Source: Methylobacter sp.
GTDB taxonomy: Bacteria > Pseudomonadota > Gammaproteobacteria > Methylococcales > Methylomonadaceae
Assembly: GCA_026399025.1 (NCBI GenBank)
Contig: JAPLRU010000035.1
Span: forward strand, 1 to 41,842
Direction of reading: 5' to 3'
DNA length: 41,842 bases
Numbering within the stretch: position 1 is the stretch's first letter; each line of letters opens with the position of its first letter. The notes under the pieces were generated by a model, which saw only the letters and a list, made by a program, of their open reading frames with translations, was not told the origin of the DNA and did no database searches. A program made the translations under genes and the position numbers. Positions 34,240 through 41,743 of this stretch are shown one piece after another.

Positions 34240-34280
34240 TTTAACCCATTGTAGATACCTAACTCAAGCCGAGAAACATC

Positions 34281-35387
34281 ATGCTATTTAAACAACTATT
34301 CGATCAGGAAACCTGGACTTACACTTACTTGATTGCCGACCCGGTCGGTAAAGACGCCATCTTCATCGATCCGGTCAACACTCATATCGATGAATATATT
34401 GAGTTACTGGAAGCGCACGGCTTACAACTGAAATATTCCCTGGAAACCCATGTTCATGCCGATCACATCACCGCCAGCGGCCTGTTGCGCCAACGCTTGG
34501 GCGCTCATACCGGCGTCAGCGGATTATGCGGCGCCGAATCGGCCGATATTCAAATTCAGGATGGCGACATTTTTCAATTCGCCGGTAACGAACAGCTCCG
34601 GGTGATCGCGACACCGGGGCATACGCGCGGCAGTATTTCTTTTTTATGGCGCGACCGTTTGTTTACCGGCGATTCTTTATTGATCGGCGGTTGCGGGCGT
34701 ACCGATTTTCAAGGCGGCGATGCCGGGGTGCTGTACGACAGCATTACCCAGCGTTTGTTCACCTTGCCGGACGAAACATTGGTCTATCCTGGCCATGACT
34801 ACCAACAACGTTGGGTCAGCTGCATCATGCAGGAACGTACTACCAACCCGCGTCTGGCCGGTAAGAGCCGCGAGCAATTTATCGAGATCATGAACACGTT
34901 GAACTTGCCCAAGCCCCGGTTAATCGACGAGGCGGTGCCCGCCAACCGTTATTGCGGCCTGGATGAAAATGAGCGTCAGGATGCGGTAGCGCACAGGGAC
35001 GCAACACCGCCGGTTCGCGCCACCACAAAAACCGAAGACTTGGTCGCCGAAGCCAAGCGGCACATCGTTGAAATCGATGTCGCCAAATCGAAGCAACTGC
35101 TTGAGGAAGGCCCTATCACGCTGATCGATACCCGCGAAGAAAGCGAATATGCGCAAGGACATATTGAACAGGCGCTGTTAATCCCGCGCGGTATGCTGGA
35201 ATTTAAAGTCGGCAACATGCCCGAATTGGCCGACCAATCGAAAACGGTGCTTATCTATTGTCGGTCCGGCAATCGCTCGGCATTGGCGGCGCAAACCCTG
35301 CAACAATTAGGCTACACGCATGTGCTGTCCATGGCCGGTGGCTTTGAAGCCTGGAAGAAAAGCCAAGCATCGGACAGAACGGTATAG
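34281..35387 (+). CDS. persulfide dioxygenase - rhodanese fusion
   Basis: 368 residues. N-terminal metallo-beta-lactamase fold of the ETHE1-like group: THVHADH (His57, His59, Asp61, His62), TPGHTRG (His114), FTGDSLLIGGCGRTDFQGG (Asp131) and YPGHDY (His172). The iron site is that of persulfide dioxygenases, which oxidise glutathione persulfide to sulfite. A C-terminal rhodanese domain (about 260-360) has the catalytic Cys327 in YCRSGNRSALAA and would transfer sulfane sulfur between glutathione, sulfite and thiosulfate. It is driven by a sigma-54 promoter. With the sulfide:quinone oxidoreductase downstream it forms a sulfide detoxification or oxidation route. Confidence 0.93.
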   Translation: MLFKQLFDQETWTYTYLIADPVGKDAIFIDPVNTHIDEYIELLEAHGLQLKYSLETHVHADHITASGLLRQRLGAHTGVSGLCGAESADIQIQDGDIFQFAGNEQLRVIATPGHTRGSISFLWRDRLFTGDSLLIGGCGRTDFQGGDAGVLYDSITQRLFTLPDETLVYPGHDYQQRWVSCIMQERTTNPRLAGKSREQFIEIMNTLNLPKPRLIDEAVPANRYCGLDENERQDAVAHRDATPPVRATTKTEDLVAEAKRHIVEIDVAKSKQLLEEGPITLIDTREESEYAQGHIEQALLIPRGMLEFKVGNMPELADQSKTVLIYCRSGNRSALAAQTLQQLGYTHVLSMAGGFEAWKKSQASDRTV

Positions 35388-35487
35388 CACCGCTTTAAAA
35401 ACATATAGAGTCCGAAATGAATAAAGCGACATTGTCCCCACGCCGGAGAGACTGTGAAAGTATTACCAACATTAGTTTAAAAATCTA

Positions 35488-35580
35488 TTCACCACGAAGG
35501 CACGAAGATCACGAAGGAAAAATAATTCTTTAAACTCAATGTATTGAAAACTTCGTGTCCTTCGTGCCTTCGTGGTGAAT
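35488..35580. repeat. dispersed CACGAAG hairpin repeat, copy 2
   Basis: Left arm 35488-35520 (ATTCACCACGAAGGCACGAA ...) pairs with right arm 35550-35580 (ACTTCGTG ... CTTCGTGGTGAAT). The left arm is nearly identical to bases 18255-18288. It lies after the persulfide dioxygenase gene and may act as its terminator. Confidence 0.7.
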
Positions 35581-35662
35581 GCTTTTGCTGCTTTTGCTTT
35601 TGTTCTAAAACGAATACTTTCACAGTCTCCGGAGCGTGGGAACGATAGCGAAACAAGAACAA

Positions 35663-35794
35663 ATGGATGCCGTAACCATCGGCAAGGATAATTGTTGCGA
35701 ACTCGGCAAGTGGTTGTATGGAGAAGATAAAGCTCAATGCGGCAAATTACCGAGCACTATTAATTCAAAAAATACACTGATGCGTCTTAAATAA
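35663..35794 (+). pseudogene. remnant of a chemoreceptor zinc-binding (CZB) domain
   Basis: 43 codons from ATG 35663 read MDAVTIGKDNCCELGKWLYG and continue EDKAQCGKLPS before drifting to a stop at 35794. The pattern D-x-C-x-LGKWLYGE...LPS is the second half of the CZB domain, in which the cysteine is a zinc ligand. The first helix, with its His/Trp motif, and the final H-x3-H are absent. It is probably a leftover of a chemoreceptor or diguanylate cyclase gene lost from this site. Confidence 0.65.
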
Positions 35795-35907
35795 AGAATT
35801 AGGTTGATATAAAGAAAATGGAAGCATGACAAAAAAAGTGTGTTGTTTTATGCTTTTTTGCCGTATACCCCAAAAGCTTCCATTAACTACATATTCGAGA
35901 GGAATTT

Positions 35908-37161
35908 ATGTCAAACCACCATCACACCTTGTTAATTATCGGGGGAGGCGCCGCCGGCGTTTCCATTGCCAACAATATGCGCCGTCAAAATGCCGAAATC
36001 GATATTGCTCTTGTTGAACCGTCGGACGTTCATTATTACCAGCCGGGCTTTACCATCGTCGGCGGCGGCGCTTATACCTTAAAACAAACCATGCGTAATG
36101 AAGCCGATTTGATCCATCCGAGCGTGACTTGGATTAAAGATTATGCGGAAAGCTTTCAACCGGATGACAACAGCGTCAGTTTACGTTCCGGCGCTACGCT
36201 GAGTTACGACTATCTGGTGGTTTGTCCCGGTTTGCAACTGGATTGGGGGAAGATTGAAGGCCTAAAGGAAACGCTGGGCAAAAATAATGTGTGCAGCAAT
36301 TATTCCCCTGAGACAGTCGAATATACCTGGGAATGTATTCAAAATATTCAGCAAGGCACGGCGCTGTTTACGCAGCCGCCGATACCGATCAAATGCGCGG
36401 GCGCGCCGCAAAAAATCATGTATCTGGCCGCGGATCGCTTCCGTAAAAGAGGCACTTTGGATAAGTTCACTATTGAGTTTTGCAATGCCGGCGGGGTCAT
36501 GTTCAGCGTACCGTTTTTCGCCAAAGCCTTATGCAAAGTCGTCGCCGACTACGGGATTAAAACCAATTTCAATCACAATCTGGTCGCTATTGACGGTCCG
36601 GCAAAAATCGCCACCTTTGAAGTCAGCGACAGCGAAGGCAACAAGGAAAGAGTGACCAAGGCGTTCGACATGATTCATGTGACGCCGCCGCAAAGCGCGC
36701 CGGATTTTATTAAAACCAGCCCGCTGGCCAACGCCGCCGGGTGGATCGATGTCAATCCCAGAACCCTGCAACACAACAAATACAGCAATGTATTCGGCTT
36801 GGGCGACGCCGCCGGAACAACCAACGCCAAAACCGCCGCCGCAGTGCGCAAACAGGTTCCGGTGGTGGTTGACAATATTCTTAGCCTAAAGAACAGCAAA
36901 GCGGTTCAAGAAGGTTATGACGGCTACGGTTCCTGCCCGTTAACCACCTCCTTGGGTAAAGTGATGCTGGCTGAATTTGCTTATGACGGCAAAGTAACGC
37001 CTTCTTTCCCGTGGCTGGACCCCAGAAAAAGCCGTGCTATCTGGTGGTGGGGTAAAACCACCGGTTTTCCTTGGCTGTATTGGTATTTGATGTTGAAGGG
37101 CTATCGTATCGATATTCCTCATCGTGAATGCTATGCCAAAAAGTTTATGAAGGAAGAATAA
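35908..37161 (+). CDS. sqr: sulfide:quinone oxidoreductase, type II
   Basis: 417 residues, with GAGAGGA before ATG 35908. An FAD-binding Rossmann motif LLIIGGGAAGVSIANNM opens the protein (about 8-24) and VFGLGDAAGTTNAKTAAAV near residue 295-312 binds the flavin. Two cysteines expected to form the sulfane-sulfur relay are visible: Cys163 in PIKCAGAPQKIMYLAADRFRKRG and Cys343 in YGSCPLTTSLGKVMLAEF; both segments are typical of the mitochondrial-like type II enzymes. It oxidises sulfide at the membrane surface and passes electrons to quinone, giving persulfide to the dioxygenase encoded upstream. An amphipathic C-terminus (WLYWYLMLKGYRI) attaches it to the membrane. Confidence 0.95.
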   Translation: MSNHHHTLLIIGGGAAGVSIANNMRRQNAEIDIALVEPSDVHYYQPGFTIVGGGAYTLKQTMRNEADLIHPSVTWIKDYAESFQPDDNSVSLRSGATLSYDYLVVCPGLQLDWGKIEGLKETLGKNNVCSNYSPETVEYTWECIQNIQQGTALFTQPPIPIKCAGAPQKIMYLAADRFRKRGTLDKFTIEFCNAGGVMFSVPFFAKALCKVVADYGIKTNFNHNLVAIDGPAKIATFEVSDSEGNKERVTKAFDMIHVTPPQSAPDFIKTSPLANAAGWIDVNPRTLQHNKYSNVFGLGDAAGTTNAKTAAAVRKQVPVVVDNILSLKNSKAVQEGYDGYGSCPLTTSLGKVMLAEFAYDGKVTPSFPWLDPRKSRAIWWWGKTTGFPWLYWYLMLKGYRIDIPHRECYAKKFMKEE

Positions 37162-37169
37162 ATAACTAG

Positions 37170-37266
37170 GTGAAAGGCGAAAGGCGCAAGGCTAAAGGCT
37201 AAAAAATCACTCTTGCTGCCTTCGCCCTTCGCCCTTCGTCCTTCGCCTTGCGCCTTTCGCCTTTCC
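37170..37266. repeat. AAGGCG-type hairpin repeat between sqr and sulP
   Basis: The left arm (GTGAAAGGCGAAAGGCGCAA and on, 37170-37200) is mirrored by a right arm rich in CTTCGCC/TTGCGCC (37218-37266). Same motif family as 34161-34217. Its right arm has a chance open frame that extends the SulP reading frame upstream. Confidence 0.7.
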
Positions 37267-37269
37267 CTT

Positions 37270-39066
37270 ATGCCCATGCTACCGTCAAAATCCAATAATT
37301 TATGCTTAAAACAATTATTTCCTATTGCTTGTTGGCTGAAATCCTACACGCGTCAGGAATTTAACAGCGACTTGTTCGCGGGCATTATTACCGCTATTTT
37401 GCTGGTGCCGCAGGGCATTGCCTATTCGATTCTGGCCGGTTTGCCGCCGCAACTCGGGCTTTACGCGAGCATTTTGCCGCCGGTGCTGTATGCCGTGCTC
37501 GGCACCAGCCGCACCTTATCGGTCGGACCGGCCTCAATCGCCGCGATTATGATTGCCGGTGCATTAACCGCGCCGGAAGTCAGCATGTTAGGCAATCCGG
37601 TTCAAAGCGCGCTGATCTTGTCGGCGGAAAGCGGTTTCATTATGTTAGTGATGGCGTTGTTGCGGATGGGCGGACTGGTTAGTTTTATCAGTCATCCGGT
37701 ACTGACCGGTTTTACCAGCGGCGCGTCTTTATTGATTATCGGCAACCAACTGCCGCTGTTGTTCGGTTTAAAAACACCTTCGTGCGGCATTGATGTCGCG
37801 TGTTACGGCTCACTGTTGCAGAGCGTTAATATCGCTACTTTATCAATCGGTCTTAGCGCCCTGGCCTTATTGCTGTTGTTCGGCAAGCCGCTTATTTTTA
37901 CGCTTAAAAATATCGGCATGAAACCCGCGTTAATCACTGCAATCAGCAAATGCGGACCGTTGTTGACTATTGCGCTGACAACCTTGGCGGTCAGTTATTT
38001 GAATTGGCCGGAACAACGCCATGTCGCGGTGGTCGGACAAGTTCCGTCCGGTTTGCCCGCGTTAAACTTTATCTTCGCCTCGACCGAAAAATGGCGCACC
38101 TTACTGCCTTATTCCGGTTTTATTGCGTTGATTGCTTATGTCGAAAGCGTCGCGATTGCCAAAGTCACGGCTAATTTCAGGGGCGAAAAAATAGCCCCCA
38201 ATCAAGAGCTGATAGCGCTGGGCGTCGCCAATCTGGCTGCGGCGCTGTCCGGCGGTATGCCGGTAGCCGGCGGCTTTAGCCGAACCATGGTGAATTTTTC
38301 GGCCGGTGCGCGCAGTCAAGTGGCTATGCTGATCGCCGCCGCCATTCTTGCTTTAGCGGTTATCTTTTTTAGCCCGTGGTTTGAAAACATCCCCAAAGCC
38401 GCGCTGGCCGCGATTATCCTGATTGCGATTACACCTTTAGTGAAACTAAAAAATATTGTTAGCACTTGGCGTTACGACTTCGGTGACGGCATGGCCGAAA
38501 CCGCTACTTTGCTGGGCGTGTTGATTTACGGTATTGAAGAAGGCATCACCTTGGGCATTATCCTGACGTTGATTTGCCACTTGCGCAAAACCAGTCATCC
38601 CCATATTGCGGTAGTCGGGCGCATACCGGGCACCGAGCATTACCGCAACATCAAGCGCCATCAAGTCGAAACCTGGCCGCATTTGTTGTTATTGCGCATT
38701 GACGAAAGCATTACTTTCGCCAATATCGATTATATCGAGGAATTTATTAGCACTGAAGCAGAGCGGCATTCGGAGGTCAAGCATATCGTGCTTATTTTTA
38801 CCTCCATCAGCGATATCGACAGCACCGCGCTGGAAGTGTTGGAAAACCTGATCCAGACCTTGCAGGCATCGAATATAACCTTGCATATTTCGGAAGCCAA
38901 AGGCCCGGTGCTTGATAAACTGGAAAGAAGCGATTTTCTAAAACACCTGAAACCCGGCAAGATATTTTTCCATACCGAAAGCGCGGTTAAGGAGTTAAGC
39001 ATCTATATAGATACCCCAGTTGATAAAGCGACGCAAAGCCCTCTCCAGCGGGAGAGGGTTGGGTGA
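37270..39066 (+). CDS. SulP family anion transporter with STAS domain
   Basis: About 598 residues from ATG 37270 (or 37276). The frame is open further upstream, but those residues are encoded by a hairpin repeat and are unlike any SulP start. SulP features: DLFAGIITAILLVPQGIAYSILAGLPPQLGLYASILPPVLYAVLGTSRTLSVGP in the first helices, NFSAGARSQVAMLIAA, about 10-12 membrane helices, and a cytoplasmic STAS domain (about 475-590: LLLRIDESITFANIDYIEEFI ... LIFTSISDIDSTALEVLENL). It carries sulfate or bicarbonate. Next to sqr and the dioxygenase, sulfate or sulfite handling is likely. The last nine residues (SPLQRERVG) are encoded by a dispersed repeat that supplies the stop codon. Confidence 0.9.
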   Translation: MPMLPSKSNNLCLKQLFPIACWLKSYTRQEFNSDLFAGIITAILLVPQGIAYSILAGLPPQLGLYASILPPVLYAVLGTSRTLSVGPASIAAIMIAGALTAPEVSMLGNPVQSALILSAESGFIMLVMALLRMGGLVSFISHPVLTGFTSGASLLIIGNQLPLLFGLKTPSCGIDVACYGSLLQSVNIATLSIGLSALALLLLFGKPLIFTLKNIGMKPALITAISKCGPLLTIALTTLAVSYLNWPEQRHVAVVGQVPSGLPALNFIFASTEKWRTLLPYSGFIALIAYVESVAIAKVTANFRGEKIAPNQELIALGVANLAAALSGGMPVAGGFSRTMVNFSAGARSQVAMLIAAAILALAVIFFSPWFENIPKAALAAIILIAITPLVKLKNIVSTWRYDFGDGMAETATLLGVLIYGIEEGITLGIILTLICHLRKTSHPHIAVVGRIPGTEHYRNIKRHQVETWPHLLLLRIDESITFANIDYIEEFISTEAERHSEVKHIVLIFTSISDIDSTALEVLENLIQTLQASNITLHISEAKGPVLDKLERSDFLKHLKPGKIFFHTESAVKELSIYIDTPVDKATQSPLQRERVG

Positions 39067-39134
39067 GGGGAATCTAAAATAAGGAAAATGCTATTTATAT
39101 TCCCCTCATCCCAACCTTCTCCCGCTGGAGAAGG
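39040..39134. terminator. long hairpin repeat overlapping the sulP stop
   Basis: CCTCTCCAGCGGGAGAGGGT and the following TTGGGTGAGGGGAAT (39040-39072) pair almost fully with 39099-39134. It lies between convergent genes and probably ends both transcripts. It belongs to a dispersed family with a CTCTCC-GGAGAGG core. Confidence 0.7.
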
Positions 39135-39155
39135 AGCAAATGTCTCTATATCCCG

Positions 39156-40202
39156 CTATTTCGAAAACGCAATAAAACGCCGATAAGGCGAGCCTTGCTT
39201 CCAGGTAAAAGCCTCGGTGTAATAATGCATTAACGCCAGATAACCCAGCAGGCCCAAGGTAATCGCCTTATGAACCTCCACCCCGAAGAAAAATTCGCTT
39301 AAGCGATTAACCGCTGCGTCCCCGTATGATTGCAACACAAACGCCAACGCAAACGAAAACAGAGGCAACACGATAAACACCGGCAAACGACAACGCGCCG
39401 CAGAGCGATAGATAAAGTTTTGCGCCTGCCGGTGATGCTTGTTGTAATCATGGACCACATAAAAAATATAAGCCGTCGCGTCATGCACCAGTCTCGGCAC
39501 CAAAATCGCGAGGAAATAATACTGCTGAACAAAAAGATAAAACGTGCTTAAAACCAACAACACGTTGGACCATAAAAACCAAGCGCCCGACGGCGTGGTG
39601 ATATAGCGTTGGCATAATAGCGCGGTGCCTATCAGTGCCGCGCACAAACTGCCCGCAATCAGCTTAATCCATTCCACTTGCTGAACATCCAGACTGTTTT
39701 TCAGAAAAATGCCGATGTACACAAAAAGCCCGGCCGTCACACTCAGCCACAATAACACATAAAAAGCCCAATCCGGAAGACGGTATAAGCCGCGGCCCAC
39801 GCCCAACTGTTGTTTGAGCACATGATACACGGTCCAAGCCGCGACTATCACGTACAGCGCTTTATAAGGCACAAACAGACTGCCCACGCCGAAAACCACA
39901 ATAATAGCCAGCGTCATCGAAATGATTTTTAACCGATAAAACTTCAGGTAGTCGGTGTTGCTCGCCAGCAGGATGGAGCTGGCGACGATGTGCGGGGTTC
40001 CGAAAATAATCTGGAACAATAAGAACTGCTTGGGGCTGCTGGGTAAACTCTGTAGTAAAAAACCGTGCCAGAACCAAGCATCGAATAACTGTAATAATAA
40101 ACACAAGGGAATAATCGCATACAGCCCCAATAACAAGCGGAACGACACGGTCAAGGGGCTATCGTTAGGTATATCTTGAGCTGAAACGGTTGTGGCAGAC
40201 AT
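39156..40202 (-). CDS. polytopic membrane protein with conserved-looking histidines
   Basis: 348 residues, strong ribosome binding site AGGAGG seven bases before ATG 40202. About nine membrane helices are predicted. Polar positions within or next to helices include FGTPHIVAS (His71), TVYHVLKQQLGVGRGLYR (His127) and RLVHDATAYIFYVVHDYNKHHRQ (several His and Asp), and the C-terminus has ALMHYYTEAFTWKQGSPYRRF. Such a spread of histidines resembles membrane metal enzymes such as the Brp/Blh carotenoid oxygenases or fatty acid hydroxylases, but no full motif of either is present. The family is not recognised. It stands alone between sulP and the kinase gene, with its own promoter region from 40203. 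Confidence 0.7.
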   Translation of the reverse strand: MSATTVSAQDIPNDSPLTVSFRLLLGLYAIIPLCLLLQLFDAWFWHGFLLQSLPSSPKQFLLFQIIFGTPHIVASSILLASNTDYLKFYRLKIISMTLAIIVVFGVGSLFVPYKALYVIVAAWTVYHVLKQQLGVGRGLYRLPDWAFYVLLWLSVTAGLFVYIGIFLKNSLDVQQVEWIKLIAGSLCAALIGTALLCQRYITTPSGAWFLWSNVLLVLSTFYLFVQQYYFLAILVPRLVHDATAYIFYVVHDYNKHHRQAQNFIYRSAARCRLPVFIVLPLFSFALAFVLQSYGDAAVNRLSEFFFGVEVHKAITLGLLGYLALMHYYTEAFTWKQGSPYRRFIAFSK

Positions 40203-40485
40203 AAACTATCCTCCTGTTATTATTGTTATATTGTCAGTCAGAGTATTAAGTGTTTTTTAGCGCCCGATTATGAGCTGCGATGATTTGGCCGGTAAAACGA
40301 CATAATACATGATGGAGTTTGGTGAAACAAAAAGCAAATCAGGGGGGCGGGCAAACCCATTAAAACATCCGGTCAAACAAGGTATTAGTAGAAAAGTGAG
40401 CGTTCAATGCGGAGTTTTATAAGGTGGCTTTCGATAACCGGTCTTGCTAAAGTTTTCCGGTATTTATCCACTACACAAACATAAT
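40203..40485. other. intergenic region
   Basis: No gene or convincing RNA is seen. It must hold the promoters of the two divergent genes on either side. No good ribosome binding site precedes the kinase start. Confidence 0.4.
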
Positions 40486-41046
40486 ATGATTATTATCAAA
40501 TTGGGCGGTAGCCTGTCTCGCTCGGAAGCGCTTGTTAATTGCCTGAATGCGGTAGAAAAAAACTACCCGGACACGCCGGTGGTCATTGTTCCCGGCGGCG
40601 GCGCGTTTGCCGATCAAGTCAGGCTTGCGCAACAGCACTGGCGATTCGACGACAACACCGCGCATCGCATGGCGCTGTTAGCCATGCAACAAATGGCTTT
40701 ACTGTTTAAAGGACTTAAACCCGATTTTGCCGTCGCCGATAGCGTTCCGGCCATTCAAGCATTATTAAACTCGCAAAAAACCGTTATCTGGTCGCCGGAT
40801 ATTATTGAACTCGATAACGCAGGCATACCGGCAAGCTGGGATATAACCTCGGACAGCTTGGCGGCATGGTTGGCCGACATGCTGTCGGCCAGCGAACTTA
40901 TCCTGATAAAGTCAGCCGCTATTGACGCCAAGCTGAGCCTGCATCAACTCGCCGAGCAAGCTATAGTCGATAAAGCGTTTTGTGGTTTTGTCGCGCAAGC
41001 CGCGTTTAAAGTACGCGTTGTTAGTGCACAAAGCCGGCGTGGATAG
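40486..41046 (+). CDS. mfnE: amino-acid-kinase family protein, MfnE-like
   Basis: 186 residues from ATG 40486 (MIIIKLGGSLSRS); the upstream ATG at 40444 would add 14 residues unlike the family. Nucleotide- and phosphate-binding motifs of the aspartate/uridylate kinase fold are IIKLGGSL and VIVPGGGAFADQVR; DDNTAHRMALLAMQQMALLF and WDITSDSLAAWLADML complete the pattern. MfnE in archaea and methylotrophic bacteria phosphorylates 5-(aminomethyl)-3-furanmethanol phosphate in methanofuran synthesis, and methanotrophs need this cofactor for formaldehyde oxidation. The identification is by pattern and organism context, so another small-molecule kinase is possible. Confidence 0.75.
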   Translation: MIIIKLGGSLSRSEALVNCLNAVEKNYPDTPVVIVPGGGAFADQVRLAQQHWRFDDNTAHRMALLAMQQMALLFKGLKPDFAVADSVPAIQALLNSQKTVIWSPDIIELDNAGIPASWDITSDSLAAWLADMLSASELILIKSAAIDAKLSLHQLAEQAIVDKAFCGFVAQAAFKVRVVSAQSRRG

Positions 41047-41310
41047 GAGCATTCGCCCAGCGTCTGAAAAAATCATGGGATGCGCCATTTATCGAATGCG
41101 GACGAGCGAAAACCAATAAATAACGAATGCTTGGCCGGACGTTACGTATAAGTGCGGTATCCAGCGCCACGAATTTTGACCCAAGTTTTTTTGGCTTTTT
41201 AAAAATATAGAAAAATCAGTCGGTTGTGTGATGGTGGTTTAGCTTTGGGTAAATCAAACTAAATCTCCTGTATACTGCTGCACAACTGGCCTTAAGGTTT
41301 TTTTAGGCCA
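41047..41310 (+). promoter_or_regulatory. CRISPR leader region
   Basis: The stretch is AT-rich from about 41180. TATACT at 41271-41276 may be the -10 box for array transcription; no good -35 is seen at standard spacing. Immediately before the first repeat CTGGCCT (41286-41292) pairs with AGGCCAG (41305-41311), a hairpin whose last base is the first base of the repeat. New spacers should enter on this side. Confidence 0.6.
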
Positions 41311-41743
41311 GTTCTCTGCCGTATAGGCAGCTTAGAAAAAAAACATAAACCAATTCTTCTTCAAGCTCCTGTTCTCTGCCGTATAGGCAGCTTAGAAAGA
41401 ACAACTCATCAATCACCAATGTGTTGCCGAGTTCTCTGCCGTATAGGCAGCTTAGAAAAATAGGGTTGCTGACGCGCTGTGAACGGCCATGTTCTCTGCC
41501 GTATAGGCAGCTTAGAAAGAGGTCGCTTCTATTCGCATGTCCGAGATGGCGTTCTCTGCCGTATAGGCAGCTTAGAAAAAATATCGACCAACTCCATTAG
41601 CGTGCGCCGAGTTCTCTGCCGTATAGGCAGCTTAGAAAGGAAAGAGCTCTTTGCTGGTCGCAGTCCAAGTGTTCTCTGCCGTATAGGCAGCTTAGAAAAT
41701 ACAAAGCGGTTCGAAATGGAAGCTTATTCTGTTCTCTGCCGTA
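41311..41743 (+). CRISPR. type I-F CRISPR array, seven full repeats and one interrupted
   Basis: The 28-base repeat begins GTTCTCTGCCGTATAGGCAG and ends CTTAGAAA; copies start at 41311, 41371, 41431, 41491, 41551, 41611 and 41671 with no variation. Seven spacers are each exactly 32 bases. The repeat sequence and the 28/32 spacing are those of type I-F (Csy) systems. An eighth repeat starting at 41731 keeps only its first 13 bases before foreign sequence begins. No cas gene lies in the window on either side. Spacers show no obvious match to other parts of this window. Confidence 0.97.

Noticed and set aside
37213-37269. A 19-residue upstream extension of SulP
   Set aside because: These codons come from one arm of a dispersed hairpin repeat and read as a repetitive peptide unlike SulP N-termini.
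40203-40443. Possible riboswitch or small RNA between the membrane protein and the kinase genes
   Set aside because: No conserved riboswitch core or strong hairpin could be found by eye.
41049-41123. An open frame of 24 codons after the MfnE-like gene (AFAQRLKKSWDAPFIECG...)
   Set aside because: It might be a frameshifted end of the kinase, but the kinase already has a normal length and ending, so the evidence is too thin.
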